From assembly GCF_032854445.1 (NCBI RefSeq), contig NC_088295.1, positions 39,607,385-39,671,384 of the forward strand: 64,000 nt of DNA, read 5' to 3'. This DNA is from Liolophura sinensis. Lineage: Eukaryota > Mollusca > Polyplacophora > Chitonida > Chitonidae. Every line of letters begins with the position of its first letter. The first letter of the stretch is position 1. The translations under genes and the position numbers were made by a program. Below are positions 14,004 to 25,930 of the stretch, piece by piece. The notes beneath the pieces are model-generated. The model did not search any database. It saw only the letters and a program-made list of their open reading frames with translations, and was not told where the DNA came from.

Positions 14004-15560
14004 GACATCATTTTGAGATCGTTTACAACGATTTATTTACGTGTAGCCGCAGGGCCATTTCGTGTTGTGGGACAGGTCTCATTTACGGACCATCACAGGC
14101 GGGAAATCGGATTTACAAGCCGTGTAGTATTCAATGACGGTATCACAAATCATGGTATTGCGTTTAGTCAGTGTGCAATTAAATGTTTAAACGTAAGTAA
14201 ATCTTATGATATATTTTTTTTCTCTGAATTTATTACAAGTGAAGAATTGAAATTTTACCCTTTGTCTTTCTCGCATACAAGGGATGTTTTCTTTTTTTTC
14301 TTTAAAAAATACAGTAAAATTATTGAAACGCCGTGTTTAAGCCGAGTTGCTTTCTCTGACGTCCGCGATAACTAGCTCAGCATTGCTCTCATCTTTGAAG
14401 CCACCACTACAAAAATGAAGCATAACATTCAGCGACAGTCGAATGCCTAAATCAACCTCAGTGGTACTTACATTTATTTCCATTTGTGTCAGAATTAGGC
14501 ATAAATGTAATTGTACAACAATCCTAATGAACATCTAATAGGGAGGCAGAATTACCGGTACCATCACAACCCCTCTGGAGGGAATACCTCCGGCCGTGCA
14601 TCTGCACGCTACTCATAAACTGTATAAATGGTAGTATGCCTACTGTGTGAACAGTTCAAGCAGAAAAGTCTGCGCTCAAGTCGTGAGTCAGGGCATGGCT
14701 ATGGGTTAGGGGGTTCCCCGTGAAATTCCCGTCTGGTTTCCTATAAGAAGGTTGCACCCTACATGCGCGGGAATCCCTGATCTTCGAGACGTAGACGGTG
14801 AGGCAGGTTATCTTGGCGGCTACACATATGTCTTACATCTCTCACTGTTCATAACATGATAAGATTAGCTAGCTCGGTTGTGATCTGCCCCCTGTGTACG
14901 CGGATCAGGCTCAGACTTATGTAGTATACGGTGATATGATGTTTTATTTACATAACGAGAATTAGCATCTGTCAAAGGTGGCAAAGGTTTCTCCTCTGCA
15001 ACCTGTGACACTAATCTTTTTTTTTTTTTATTGGTAGAAGGTGTGATCCATAATGAAATTGAGGAATAAAGTTTAATGGGGCTCAAAGGTTAATTATCAT
15101 GCGGCTCCACAGATGGGGAAAGGGAAATTTAGGCTTACACACAGAGAACAGCGTGGCGTCTGGTGTGAAAGTCGTACATCCCTCCACCCCTACCCACATT
15201 TCAGGCCTACGTATAAATGCTTTATATGTTTTAAAATTGCAGTCCTCTCTATATATCAACAGCGTGGTTAATCCTTTTCTGGGATTACACAAGAGTCAAA
15301 TAAACAAATAAATAGTTCTATCTATGAAATAACTAATGTGTATAAACATACAATCCAATCAATTAAATGCACACATCTCTATAATAGCCATATTGGTTTG
15401 ATTGTTTGGAGTTTAACGTAGATTTTAACATTATTTCGGCCATATCAAGAAGGTGTCTACAAGTAGCAAGCCAAACCCAGTGACGACATATTTATACAGC
15501 TGTCTTTTTGGAACACGATGTCGAATCTAGGCGTTAAAACAGACACTTGTAAACCAGAAA
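14004..15560. other. No confirmed gene
   Basis: A frame open from within the MITE edge to about 14190 ends at a GTAAGT donor-like site, but it matches no family I know and has no acceptor partner. The remainder shows no coding or RNA signal. Confidence 0.4.
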
Positions 15561-15569
15561 TCTACGTTC

Positions 15570-15688
15570 CTCTGACACAAAGTGATCGTAGCACAGGTTG
15601 ATAGTAACTACCATGGCGACACTTGTTAAAAGCATATGTTGCCATGGTAGTTCCAATCAACTTAGATTACGATCGCTTTGTGCAAGAG
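15570..15688. mobile_element. Foldback (palindromic) MITE-like element 1
   Basis: The left arm (15570-about 15620) and right arm (about 15638-15688) are inverted copies of about 50 bp. They share ACAAAG(T/C)GATCGTA at the outer end and AACTACCATGG(C/T) at the inner end. It is directly followed by a second foldback with the same inner core. Confidence 0.75.
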
Positions 15689-15691
15689 GGC

Positions 15692-15813
15692 CTACTTGCA
15701 CGAAGCCCTCTTAAAGTTAAGAGCATGTAACTACAATGGCAACGCTATGCCTACAGTGCTGGTTGCCATGGTAGTTACGTGCTCTTAACGTTAAGAGAAC
15801 TTCGTGCAAGTGG
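15692..15813. mobile_element. Foldback (palindromic) MITE-like element 2
   Basis: The arms of about 52 bp are nearly perfect inverted copies: ACTTGCACGAAG outermost, then TTAAGAGCA(T/C)GTAACTAC and ATGGCAAC innermost, with a short loop. A related half-copy lies at about 53310-53365 and a weaker trace near 28755-28805, so this is a dispersed family. Confidence 0.8.
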
Positions 15814-16328
15814 ACCCAGGTCAATAATCGCCACTCCCAAAACAACGTTTAACACAAACCTCCAAATTTAAGAACTGAGAAAGTATATAAAGCACTCAGT
15901 TAAGATGGATTCATACAATGAGAATGAGTCATCAATGAATGAATAAAATCAGTATCCAAATCGTACAACACGCTAGTTCCTAAATTGTCGATAAGCAAAA
16001 TATGCATCTCAGATGCACTTTGATTGAAAGTATTCGTATATCAAACGTCGCGACATAATTCAACACAAGGAATATACATGTACGGCACCTATCCCCGGAC
16101 TAAGCGGAATTAGACAGTTATAAAGAAGAGTGCCATAGATTCTGGATTCTCTGTACATATTTACTGACAAGAGAATACTCTGTGTGAAACATTGCAGACG
16201 CCCCACCCACACCAAGCGTATACTTGTCTTATGCTGGGTAAGGTATGTTAAAGTCTCTATCGTTTAAGATATAAAATACTACAGAACAGAAACTAAACCT
16301 GTCTCTGGGCAGTGATGACAGTGATCAG
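15814..16328. other. Non-coding stretch
   Basis: No feature beyond a short GTTTAACACAAACC motif shared with about 37215. Nothing coding is seen. Confidence 0.35.
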
Positions 16329-16485
16329 CCCACAGTGAAAAGGTGACATTACGGCACAAAGTGAGAAGGTGACATTACGGCACAAAGTGAAAAGGCGACA
16401 TTACGGCACATAGTTACATGGTGAGATTACGACACAAAGTGAGAAGTTGACATTACGGCACACAGTGAAAAGGCGATATTTCGGT
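16329..16485 (+). repeat. 26-bp tandem repeat, about 6 copies
   Basis: AGGTGACATTACGGCACA and variants recur at 26-base intervals (for example 16341 and 16367), with increasing divergence to the right. Confidence 0.85.
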
Positions 16486-17745
16486 GCAAAATCAAAAGTG
16501 CCACATGTATATAAATAATGTTGGTAATAAAGTGTAGGAAAGTATACTACCAACGCACTATAGGTTTACAGTACTGGTGAAGCCAAATGTTCTTCTGCGA
16601 ACGCTGAATAAACGGTCACGCTCATGTCGCACACGATCATTTTCATACTGTCATATTTGCTCTGCGTTAATGTCTTAGACACATACGCTGTTAAAGAACG
16701 GTGCACAGACAATATGTGACATGCGTCACACTAATCGGCGCCAGATCATTAATTAAATACTGGTAATAGGTACAGCGGGATTTCCCGCCGGCTTAGTTTC
16801 ATGGGTTTTCCCCGTCTAAGTGGAATACTCACAAAGTGCACTCTGGGAATCCCCTTTCTCGATGGGTCCCAGCTGCTGGATGCCTTCGGCATAAATAGAC
16901 AGCTGCACAATATCCTTTACACGCTGAAATAATATGCAAAAACACCCCAAGAACGGGGAATATGTATGACTGGGACTTTCCGTTCTAAGATCGAGAATTA
17001 CTGTGAGAAAAAAAGAAGGAATTTAAAAATTGATGGCTGAAATACCTGTAATTCTTTTTCAATCTTTTCACATGTTTGCAAGGTGTTTATTTAAGCATAT
17101 TATAAAGGCATTATTCGGTGCACACTGAAAAATTTATATTTTTTGTGAAGCTCAGAAATTGGCCAATCCAACCAATGTAAGTTTCTCCAAAATCATAATA
17201 AAAATGTGAATAAATTGCACTGAAAGTTGGCCTTTCATATGCAAAGAGGTTGAGGAATTAGGGTACACGTCTTATTTTTTAAAATAGTTTTTGTTGTTCT
17301 ACAACTCCGAGAACACTCAAGATTTCTTAACTTATACAGTGGCGCCACATAAATACAATGTTTGTTGCAACAATTAAAAACTTGTGAGATTGTAATAAGT
17401 TTAAGAATTAAGTTTTGATACCTAATTTGCTTATACGAGATGGGATAAATTTCAGGATCGCACGTGCGTTTTCCCCCTGTCTTCCGGTAGCTCTAAATGA
17501 AGTAATTAATAATTAGCTAGGTAAATTTCTTTTGTTCAGATTTTTGTTATTGGACCATTCAAATTTAGTGCACCAAGATATGTAAAAGTTGCGTGTTCAA
17601 AAAATGTTTTAAATGATTAGAAGTGGTGAGGAGGAGGCTAAGAGAAATAGACCAAATACTACAGTCGGCGCTCACAGCAGTATACTGGAATAATGGAAGA
17701 ATATACAGGTGTATATTATTTCCCCCTACTATATACGCATTCACC

Positions 17746-17985
17746 GGGGACCTCCGTGGCTCAGTTAGTTAGCGCGCTAGAGCAGCGTAATGACCCAGAA
17801 GCCTCTCACCAATGCGGTCGCTGGCTTCCTCTCTGGCCGTACGCGGGAAAGTCTCTCAGCAACCTGCGCATGGTCGTGGGTTTCCGCCGGGCTCTGTCCG
17901 CTTTCCTCCCACCATAATGCTGGCCGCCGTCGTATAAGTGAAATATTCTTGAGTACGGCGTAAAACACCAATCAGATAAATACAT
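17746..17985 (+). mobile_element. tRNA-derived SINE, family 1 (internal deletion)
   Basis: The head, with box A-like TGGCTCAGTTAG, starts at about 17746. The body contains CATAATGCTGGCCGCC and GAGTACGGCGTAAAACACCA, and the tail is AT-rich. Compared with the copy at 21403, about 30 bp between GCGGTCGC and TGGCTTCC are missing, removing box B. Confidence 0.85.
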
Positions 17986-18984
17986 AAACTTATGCACCGA
18001 GCTCAGCTCTGTTCCCTCCAAATGACGACGGCCTATATTATCCATGTATACATGATAGTTTGTAGAAAGAAGTTTTAAGCGTACTCAAGTGGGCGGTATC
18101 TATAATTTCTTCGTCTGGGAATCCCTCTGCTTTGAGTTTTTAACGCAGGTTTTGTATGTATATGTTGCAAAAGTTGAGTGGAGTTAATGAACATATAGAT
18201 GAAATCCACTGTACAGCCACCGGCCTGGCCCCGGATTCTTGACTTAAATCAAAATTTCATTTGACTTCTTATTGAATTCTTACATAACAAGGTCCAAATA
18301 ATGCTTGATAAAGTAAATTCTGGGGAAGTTATAAAACAAATTTAAGTTAAAATAACGGCAACGAACATACCAAGTTTAATGAATGAAATTTAACTTACGT
18401 ATAAGATCGTTTCCTTATCACTTGGCCTGGTGTCAGCATTATGCATTTTGCTGCCCTTAAGTTTTGATACTCCGCTATGGGTTTCGTTTAGAAGATATTT
18501 AACACTGAACTAGATAAAATGAAGATGGTATATGTTTATAATGTGGGCTGTTCTGCCGTGTGTCTTTGCCATGGTGTTCTAGTGATGCAGCACTTTATAA
18601 ACAGCCTTAGCTCAAGTCTGCTACACAGAGAGACACCGTCGTGATAAGAGTGAAAAATTGTTGAAAGCAGCCTCAGTTAAGCATATTAGTTTGATATACT
18701 GGTTGTTATCTGACGGTTCAGTGATTTGAACGTCTCCCTCTCGGGTCCGACATGGGGAAGTTTTCCATGCGGCAACCTGCATTTCGAGAGTTGGGGAAGG
18801 AAACAGCCTCAGATGTGTTGGATTGACGGTAAGGAACTTTTACCGCTTTTCAGAGGAACGTTAAATCTTCGCTAGCATAAATCAACGTCAACCGTGTCAT
18901 TAACTAGCCTATAGTGAGACTCGCCAAACAAAAAGGGCACATGACAATCAAGTACGTTCATGAAAAATAACCACACTACGAGTA

Positions 18985-19200
18985 ATGGAGGTGGCGGCCG
19001 CCGTAGGATAGATCTTGAAAACGTACCATTTTTCATTACTTTGTGTTATTGCCACAGGCTATTTATGGTTTGGTGAACAGTGGTAAATCTTCATTACAGT
19101 ACCGTCAAACCGACACATTAGGGGACCGTTTCCCTCCGTAATTCCCTTAACTGCCTATCCCAGTGAGAGTTACCCCACTCCTTAACTTCAGATGGTCAAA
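18985..19200 (+). repeat. Dispersed repeat shared with 36668-36960
   Basis: Both regions share a GGCGGCCGC(C/T)GTA motif followed, in the same order, by similar blocks ending in a CCAGTGAGA(G/C)TTAC motif. No coding potential is seen. It is probably an old non-autonomous transposon. Confidence 0.5.
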
Positions 19201-19492
19201 TAAAGAAATAAATTTTTCAAAGACGAAATTTCTCATTTGAATTAAATCTTAGAAATTTGCAAAGTTAGTAGAGGAACAATGTAGAAATAGACAAAAGCTT
19301 TTAAACATATTTACAAATATGTGTATACATATGTTTGAACATATGTCTAAAAGATTGGGTTTATTTGTACACACATACATACAAAAGATTTCCGCATATG
19401 TATCGTTCTTGTGCACATATGTATAGGGAATGAACTACCAATCGCCTGGTCATATAGACCGGTGCTCTGGAAGCGAGACACCATAAAGGCAG

Positions 19493-21402
19493 GCAACATG
19501 CTCTGTGATTTGTTCAACTTACATTACCTTGATGTTCAACACCATGTATGCAGGTAAACATGCTCTATGATTTGTGTGCAACTTCCACTACCTTGATATT
19601 CATGTTGGTCACGCATATCCAACACTGTATAGTCAGGCAAACATACTCTATGATTTGTGTGCAACTTCCACTGCCTTGATGCTCATGTTGGTCACGCATA
19701 CCCAACACCATGTAGGCAGGCAAACATGCTCTATGATTTGTGTGCAACTTCCACTACCTTGATATTCATGTTGGTCACGCATATCCAACACTGTGTAGTA
19801 AGGCAAACATGCTCTATGATTTGTGTGCAGCTTGCACTGCCTTGATGTTCATATTGGTCCCACATATCCAACACCATGTAGGCAAGCTAACATGCTCTAT
19901 GATTTTTGTGCAGCTTGCACTGTCTTGATGTTCATATTGGTCCCACATATTCAACACTGTGTAGTCAGGCAAACATGCTCTATGATTTGTGTGCAACTTC
20001 CACTGTCTTGATGTTCATGTTGGTCACGCATATCCAACACTGTGTAGTCAGGCAAACATGCTCTATGATTTGTGTGCAACTTCCACTGTCTTGATGTTCA
20101 TGTTGGTCACGCATATCCAACACTGTGTAGTCAGGCAAACATGCTCTATGATTTGTGTGCAACTTCCACTGTCTTGATGTTCATGTTGGTCACGCATACC
20201 CAACACTGTGTAGTCAGGCAAACATGCTCTATAATTTGTGTGCAACTTCCACTGTCTTGATGTTCATATTGGTCCCGCATATCCAACACCATGTATGCAG
20301 GCAAACATGCTCTATGATTTGTGTGCAACTTCCACTACCTTGATCTTCATGTTGGTCCCGCATATATAACAGCATGTATGCAGGCAAACATGCTCTATGA
20401 TTTTTGTGCAGCTTGCACTGCCTTGATGTTCATGTTGGTCCCACATATTCAACACCATGTATGCAGGCAAACATGCTCTATGATTTGTGTGCAGCTTGCA
20501 CTGCCTTGATGTTCATATTGGTCCCACATATCCAACACCATGTATGCAGGCAAACATGCTCTATGATTTTTGTGCAGCTTGCACTGCCTTGATGTTCATA
20601 TTGGTCCCACATATCCCACACCATGTATGCAGGCAAACATGCTCTATGATTTGTGTGCAACTTCCACTGTCTTGATGTTCATGTTGGTCACGCATACCCA
20701 ACACTGTGTAGTCAGGCAAACATGCTCTATGATTTTTGTGCAGCTTGCACTGCCTTGATGTTCATATTGGTCCCACATATCCAACAACCATGTATGCAGG
20801 CAAACATGCTCTATGATTTGTGTGCAACTTCCACTGCCTTCATGTTCATATTGGTCCCGCATATCCAACACCATGTATGCAGGCAAACATGCTCTATGAT
20901 TTGTGTGTAACTTCCACTGCCTTGATGTTCATATTGGTCCCACATATTCAACACCATGTATGCAGGCAAACATGCTCTATGATATGTGTGCAACTTCCAC
21001 TACCTTGATGTTCATGTTGTTCCCACATATCCAACACCATGTATGCAGGCAAACATGCTCTATGATTTTTGTGCAACTTCCACTGCCTTGATGTTTATAT
21101 TGGTCCCACATATTCAACACCATGTATGCAGGCAAACATGCTCTATGATTTTTGTGCAGCTTGCACTGCCTTGATGTTCATGTTGGTCACGCATATCCAA
21201 CACTGTGTAGTCAGGCAAACATGCTCTATGATTTTTGTGCAGCTTGCACTGCCTTGATGTTCATATTGGTCCCACATATCCCACACCATGTATGCAGGCA
21301 AACATGCTCTATGATTTGTGTGCAACTTCCACTCCCTTGATGTTCATATTGGTCCCACATATTCAACACCATGTATGCAGGCAAACATGCTCTATGATTT
21401 TT
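19493..21402 (+). repeat. 83-bp minisatellite, about 23 copies
   Basis: GGCAAACATGCTCTATGATTT recurs every 83 bases. Two unit types exist: one with CAACTTCCACT, GGTCACGCAT and AACACTGTGTAG, the other with CAGCTTGCACT, GGTCCCACAT and CACCATGTATGC. The first type dominates to about 20270, the second afterwards, with isolated units of the first type re-appearing near 20655 and 21160. One unit near 20785 has a one-base insertion. The ladder of 60-62 codon open frames on both strands is an artefact, because 83 is not divisible by three. Confidence 0.95.
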
Positions 21403-21669
21403 GGGGCCTCCGTGGCTCAGTCGGTTAGCGCGCTAGCGCAGCGTAATGACCCAGGAGCCTCTCACCAATGCGGTCGCAGTGAGTTCAAGTCCAGCTCATG
21501 CTGGCTTCCTCTCCGGCCGTAAGTGGGAAGGTCTTCCAGCAACCTGCGGATGGTCATGGGTTTCCCCCGGGGTTTGCCCGGTTTCCACCCACCATAATGC
21601 TGGCCGCCGTCGTATAAGTGAAATATTCTTGAGTACGGCGTAAAACACCAATCAAATAAATAAATAAAT
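21403..21669 (+). mobile_element. Full-length tRNA-derived SINE, family 1, inside the minisatellite
   Basis: The head has GGGGCCTCCGTGGCTCAG (box A TGGCTCAGTCGG) and box B-like GTTCAAGTCC. The body has CATAATGCTGGCCGCC and the tail is (AAAT)n. It is bounded by an exact 11-bp duplication, CTATGATTTTT (21392-21402 and 21670-21680), which is minisatellite sequence. The insertion therefore post-dates the array and used a target-primed mechanism. Confidence 0.95.
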
Positions 21670-21835
21670 CTATGATTTTTTTGCAGTTTGCACTAACTTG
21701 ATGTTCATATTGGTCCCGCATATTCAACACAATGTAGGCAGGCAAACATGCTTTGTGATTTGTCTGTATATAGCTTCCACTATCTCGGTCTTTATGATGG
21801 CAATGCATATCCAACACCATGCAATATACTAAGCG
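21670..21835 (+). repeat. Displaced end of the 83-bp minisatellite
   Basis: About two diverged units follow the SINE (TTGCACTAACTTGATG, then GCTTCCACTATCTCGG). They are the original right edge of the array. Confidence 0.8.
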
Positions 21836-22600
21836 TGCACGTATATACACAAAGAATAATGTACAGTATGTTCGTTTTTCAGGGCGAATCAGGTAATGAC
21901 CTTATTCTACCAGCTAGAACAGCGTTAAATATAACCCATGGTAAATGTGACTCCCTCTTTCTCCGCGTCTGTAATGCTGCGTGTTATGGGTCATTGGGTG
22001 GTTGCTACGTTTCCAATAAACACACGATTCGTATTTCCTAGAAATATCCCTACTTGAAAGGGCACTGTATCCTTCCTTCAACAAATCGACCTGAACCGTT
22101 TCTATAGAAACATTACAAACCAAATCAGTATTAGTTCTAACGATACTGTTACATGCCTTAACCTGATTGTAATACCCTGGGTTGTGTAAAACAATTACAT
22201 GGCTGTTCCGTATATGACCTCAGGGACGTTATTTTGCGTCATAATCATTCCTGTGAACCTATAAAAAAATTAAAAATTTGCTTGTGCCTCTGCTTGTGTG
22301 GCCAGTCTTAAGGGACATGTTTGTATTTCATAACGTGTCATGTTGAAACATAGAAACGTATTTACCTAGTTTATGTTATGACGATGAATGTGTGCTGTTC
22401 CCCTTATTTTGTCCATATGCATGCACTGGTCGTAGCTTAGCGGCTAAACATCTGCAAATCTTTAAATTTAGGGACATACTTTCGTAAAGGTAGCTAACTT
22501 CATTGTCATCAACGTTTTTCACATAGATACTCTCTATTTATGTACTGTTAAGTTGTGCATTTGAACTGACCGGCCAGGGAGTGGAAGCGCGAGAGATGGT
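21836..22600. other. No gene seen
   Basis: There are short open frames only. No repeat family or coding domain was recognised. Confidence 0.35.
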
Positions 22601-22604
22601 TGAC

Positions 22605-22990
22605 TCAAGGCGCGATTGCCCTGAAGTAAACTCGACATTTGCTCTACGTGATCTAATTTAGAATTATACTCCTGGATGCTAGCAAGGGATTTGTGTCCGG
22701 TGACCTGCATAATTTTATGTGGAGCGACGCCAGATTTTACAAGGGTTTGGATGGTTGTTTTTTCGGACCGAGTGATTAGTTTTCCGGCCTTTCAGTCCAG
22801 CAGCCTCGGCTGCCCTCTTCATTAGCTCTCCCAAACGATGCTCTCCCAATGGAGTGGAGTGATACCACACAGCTGCATCAGGTTTGAGGCGACATTCGGG
22901 AACTGGTGTGAGGTAGAACGGACTGTCCGGAGACACAGATTTTTCTGGACAAGCACGGACAAACATCGTGTTGTGTCGTCTGCTTGTTGA
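22605..22990 (-). pseudogene. Crypton-like tyrosine recombinase fragment, frameshifted
   Basis: On the minus strand the first frame reads PDSPFYLTP, WYHSTPLGEHRL and TNHSVRK, followed after a frame change by SGVAPHKIMQVTGHKSL and SIQEYN. This order is that of the catalytic half of tyrosine recombinases of the Crypton and KIAA1958/ZMYM DUF3504-like group: HxxR (codons between 22774 and 22763), GHK (near 22697) and the tyrosine nucleophile (22668-22666). The two frames are separated by one extra base in a run of six A (T at 22758-22763 on plus) just after the HxxR arginine. The N-terminal part of the element was not found. It is a transposon relic unless the run is a sequencing error. Confidence 0.75.
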
Positions 22991-23027
22991 CAAACAAAAA
23001 GTAGTCCGTACGTGTGACGTCACAGTT

Positions 23028-23064
23028 ACAACTGTCCAATATATTAAAAATATTGGACAGTTGT
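23028..23064. repeat. Perfect hairpin with 15-bp arms
   Basis: ACAACTGTCCAATAT (23028-23042) is exactly inverted at 23050-23064, with a seven-base loop. It lies about 40 bases upstream of the Crypton-like fragment in that fragment's reading direction. It could be a terminal structure of that element or an unrelated foldback. Confidence 0.7.
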
Positions 23065-23714
23065 GTTTACTACATAATATAGTAGGCGCTGGACACTTAG
23101 GTGTATAATAATTAAAGTTACTATTAGACACATGTAAGCTGATCAGATATGTATTATATTTGTTCTTTCTTCTTATAGTTACTAAACGTCAGAATCAAGA
23201 AATTGTCATTTATTGTTTTTATAGGTGGAGGGAGCCTTAGCTGGAGAGTGTATGACCCTAAACCATGCAGCGACCTTCGGTAAGTTACTGACAAACCTTC
23301 ACAAGTACAGGTATGTCAACAACGTACGTTATAGACTGTCCAAACGGCCATGCACACGAGGGGCGGTGGCTGGTTATTGTCACCCAGAATCTATACGCAC
23401 ACTGCATGAGATCGGGGAAATCTACAAGTATTGTCTAAGGTCGGGTTTGAACCTACTCCTCGCGTGTTCTAAGGATAGGAAGACAAGCACTTTTTTGGTT
23501 TGAAATATAGGTATTCGAACAGAAAAGACAATTACATGATGACATACATGTTTCATAGTTTTACACAGAAAAATTTGCTTCTTACTTCGGGGACTGCCCA
23601 ACTTATAAATTTATACATTAAAATCCCAGATAAAGTTTGGGCCACCCCTCATGCACTAGCAACTGTCCAATTCCTATTATCATCCACTTAAACATAACAG
23701 CTAATATCAAATCC

Positions 23715-23715
23715 C

Positions 23716-23750
<35 letters not shown>
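23715..23750 (+). repeat. (ATT)n microsatellite
   Basis: About 12 repeats of the trinucleotide ATT. Confidence 0.9.
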
Positions 23751-23751
<1 letters not shown>

Positions 23752-24400
23752 ACGATTCGTGTAATTTTACGTTGCAGGGGACTATACAGTACATATTTTT
23801 TGGTGAAATACATCCCTTTGTGTTTCAGGTATAGAAGTAAGAGGTCGTAATTTTCTGCTTCAATAAAGCTTCTTTTTTTTAATAAATGCAATACAGACAC
23901 TCTTTTGCCATGATATACGTGATGAGCCGACCTATCAAGATAGCTAACGTGCTAGACTGCATACAGTTTTAACGAAAAACAGATTTAACCTGGAGGTCTT
24001 CGAAACATATCCGAAGAGCACTAGATGCTGAAAATTCGCTGCATTTAATACACCATACGCAAAACTAAACATCTCCACAATATTGTTACGCAGGTACATG
24101 TGTAAACTCCGTATATATCAAATGATTTCGCACTCAAAAAAAAAAAAAAGGAACCGCAGGCTTATATCTTGTATATCTTCTGAATATACACCACTGACTG
24201 AATAAGCCCACAATTCGACAGCTTTACCTGAATAAAAATTACATTGTTCAATGATTTAAAGTCAAGGTCAATGGCATCTGGGCGTTTCCCGTGCATATAC
24301 TAACGAGGTTCCAAAACTTTCCCACCTCTATATTTGGGAATACTGACTGCCAAACTACGGACTGCCGCACATGCATACAGAGGCCTTACAAACTTATAGT

Positions 24401-24448
24401 ATGAATGAAATATTTTTGAGTACAGCGTAAAATACCAAATCAAATAAA
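24401..24448 (+). mobile_element. SINE family 1, 3' tail fragment
   Basis: AATATTTTTGAGTACAGCGTAA followed by an AAATA-type tail matches only the last 50 bases of the family. Confidence 0.6.
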
Positions 24449-24875
24449 TATATGCCTATAGAAGTCTTTAGTAAGAGTTTCGCTCTAACGGGCATTTCTT
24501 CTTCTTTATACAACCGGATCTACTTTACCACTTCTTTTGGTCCATATTCGATCCATATTTGAGGAATCGTTGACTTCATTATGAGAAATAATGTAAGAAT
24601 ACGATTTATACTAGTGTCGGGAACGGCCGATAGTACAATTTCACCTATACAGAGTTGTCTGCATGCTAGGGAAATAACCACGGATATAGGAAGCCCAAGT
24701 CTGTTCTCATGCACTCGTTCAAACTCTAACACTTCTAATGCTGGAACGACATCGGAAAGAGTCATTATCATTTGTTTTTATCCCTTAAATATATTTAACA
24801 TGACATAGCGTAACACCTCTGACGAAAATGGTTAATTCCAAATATGTGTTGCAGGGATGATTTTTCAGAAAAAGA

Positions 24876-25149
24876 GTGAGTGAGTGAGAGCTTGGGTGTT
24901 AAACGTCGTACTTAACAATATTTCAGTCATGTGATGACGAAGGAATCCTTAGCGTGCATGTAATGTGCCTCCTTGTGCCTCCTTGTTGCAGGACGGATTT
25001 CCACCGCTGTTTTACTGAGTTTTATTTAGTGCTGCTTTACTGAGACGCCATACCGAAGACAAGTAAGCAATCACGCCCAAGCCATTATACTGATACGGGT
25101 CAAAGAGTGGTTGTACTATCCCCTTCATGCTGAACGCCAAGCGAGGACC
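24876..25149 (-). mobile_element. tRNA-derived SINE, family 2, truncated head
   Basis: The (TGAG)n tail lies at the left, then the TAAACGTCGTACT body, then CCTCCTTGTTGCAGGACGG with an extra duplication of CCTTGTGCCT. An exact 11-bp target duplication, TCAGAAAAAGA, bounds it (24865-24875 and 25150-25160). The tRNA-like head is missing, so it is a 5'-truncated insertion. Confidence 0.85.
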
Positions 25150-25779
25150 TCAGAAAAAGAAGGAAATTAAAAAGTGTCCGTCTCGCTCTTTCAGAAAGTT
25201 GAATGTTCAAAAAGTTGTAGCCATGCAATATTCATTTTCCATATTTTGGGGTATAATACATACATGTACAGTTATAATTTATAGAATTAATATGTATCGT
25301 AATGGTTCTAATTTAACGTTAATATCATTGATTTCGTTAAATGTATTGCTCCTTATATGTTAAGTATCACCAAGATAATTTGGTGAAAATATAGCCCACC
25401 ATGCATCGCCATTCTCAGCTTGCTATCTATCAGTAACGATTTTAGCGGACATTTTATTGAACTTTTAATTGTCATTAAGAACATTTCTGCTAAATTATTT
25501 TAGTACTGAATAAATAAATAAATAAGTAAGAAAAAATAAAGCACTTAGGCATGATCATTTCTATGTTTACAGAAATTATACCCTTCTTCAGCGAAACCGC
25601 TAGTTATAGATTTCAGAGGTATATGTACGCGGCTATATAATAGACCACTCGGTATATGGCAACAAATGCATTGTTATCAAATGGAAATTTTACGGTTGGT
25701 GTTCTATTGGTTGGTCACTATTTGTAATTTTTTGATTTCGAATAATTTGTATTAGATCATATACATCTGTGTTGTACTT

Positions 25780-25930
25780 GTAAAATAAAAAAATAATTAC
25801 ACCGAAAATAAATTTTATTCTTTTAAAGAGATTTCACAAGAAATGATATTGTTCACAAAGTAAAATAAAAAAATAATTACACCGAAAATAAATTTTATTC
25901 TTTTAAAGAGATTTCACAAGAAATGATATT
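25780..25930 (+). repeat. Two identical 71-bp units with an 80-base period
   Basis: The 71 bases from 25780 to 25850 are repeated without change at 25860-25930, separated by nine bases. The second copy ends in a small foldback, TTCACAAGAAA...TTTCTTGTGAA (25911-25941). The lack of divergence indicates a recent duplication or an assembly duplication. Confidence 0.9.

Noticed and set aside
13974-14375. 133-codon open frame ending near a GTAAGT site
   Set aside because: It starts inside the MITE terminus, matches no known family and has no acceptor or partner exons.
17693-18045. Overlapping open frames on both strands
   Set aside because: These are translations of a family 1 SINE. The same peptide-like strings recur at every SINE copy (21446, 37267, 45945, 52643, 56659).
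19565-21340. Ladder of 60-62 codon open frames on both strands rich in Cys and His
   Set aside because: They are the 83-bp minisatellite read in rotating frames. The repeat length is not a multiple of three and there is no start context or splice logic, so they are not zinc-finger or toxin-like genes.
19493-21402. Possible CRISPR-like array
   Set aside because: The units are uniform 83-bp tandem repeats without variable spacers, in a eukaryotic genome.
23225-23503. 92-codon open frame preceded by an acceptor-like TTTTTATAG
   Set aside because: No similarity I can name; donor-like sites inside it (GGTAAGTT, GGTATGTC) give no consistent gene model.
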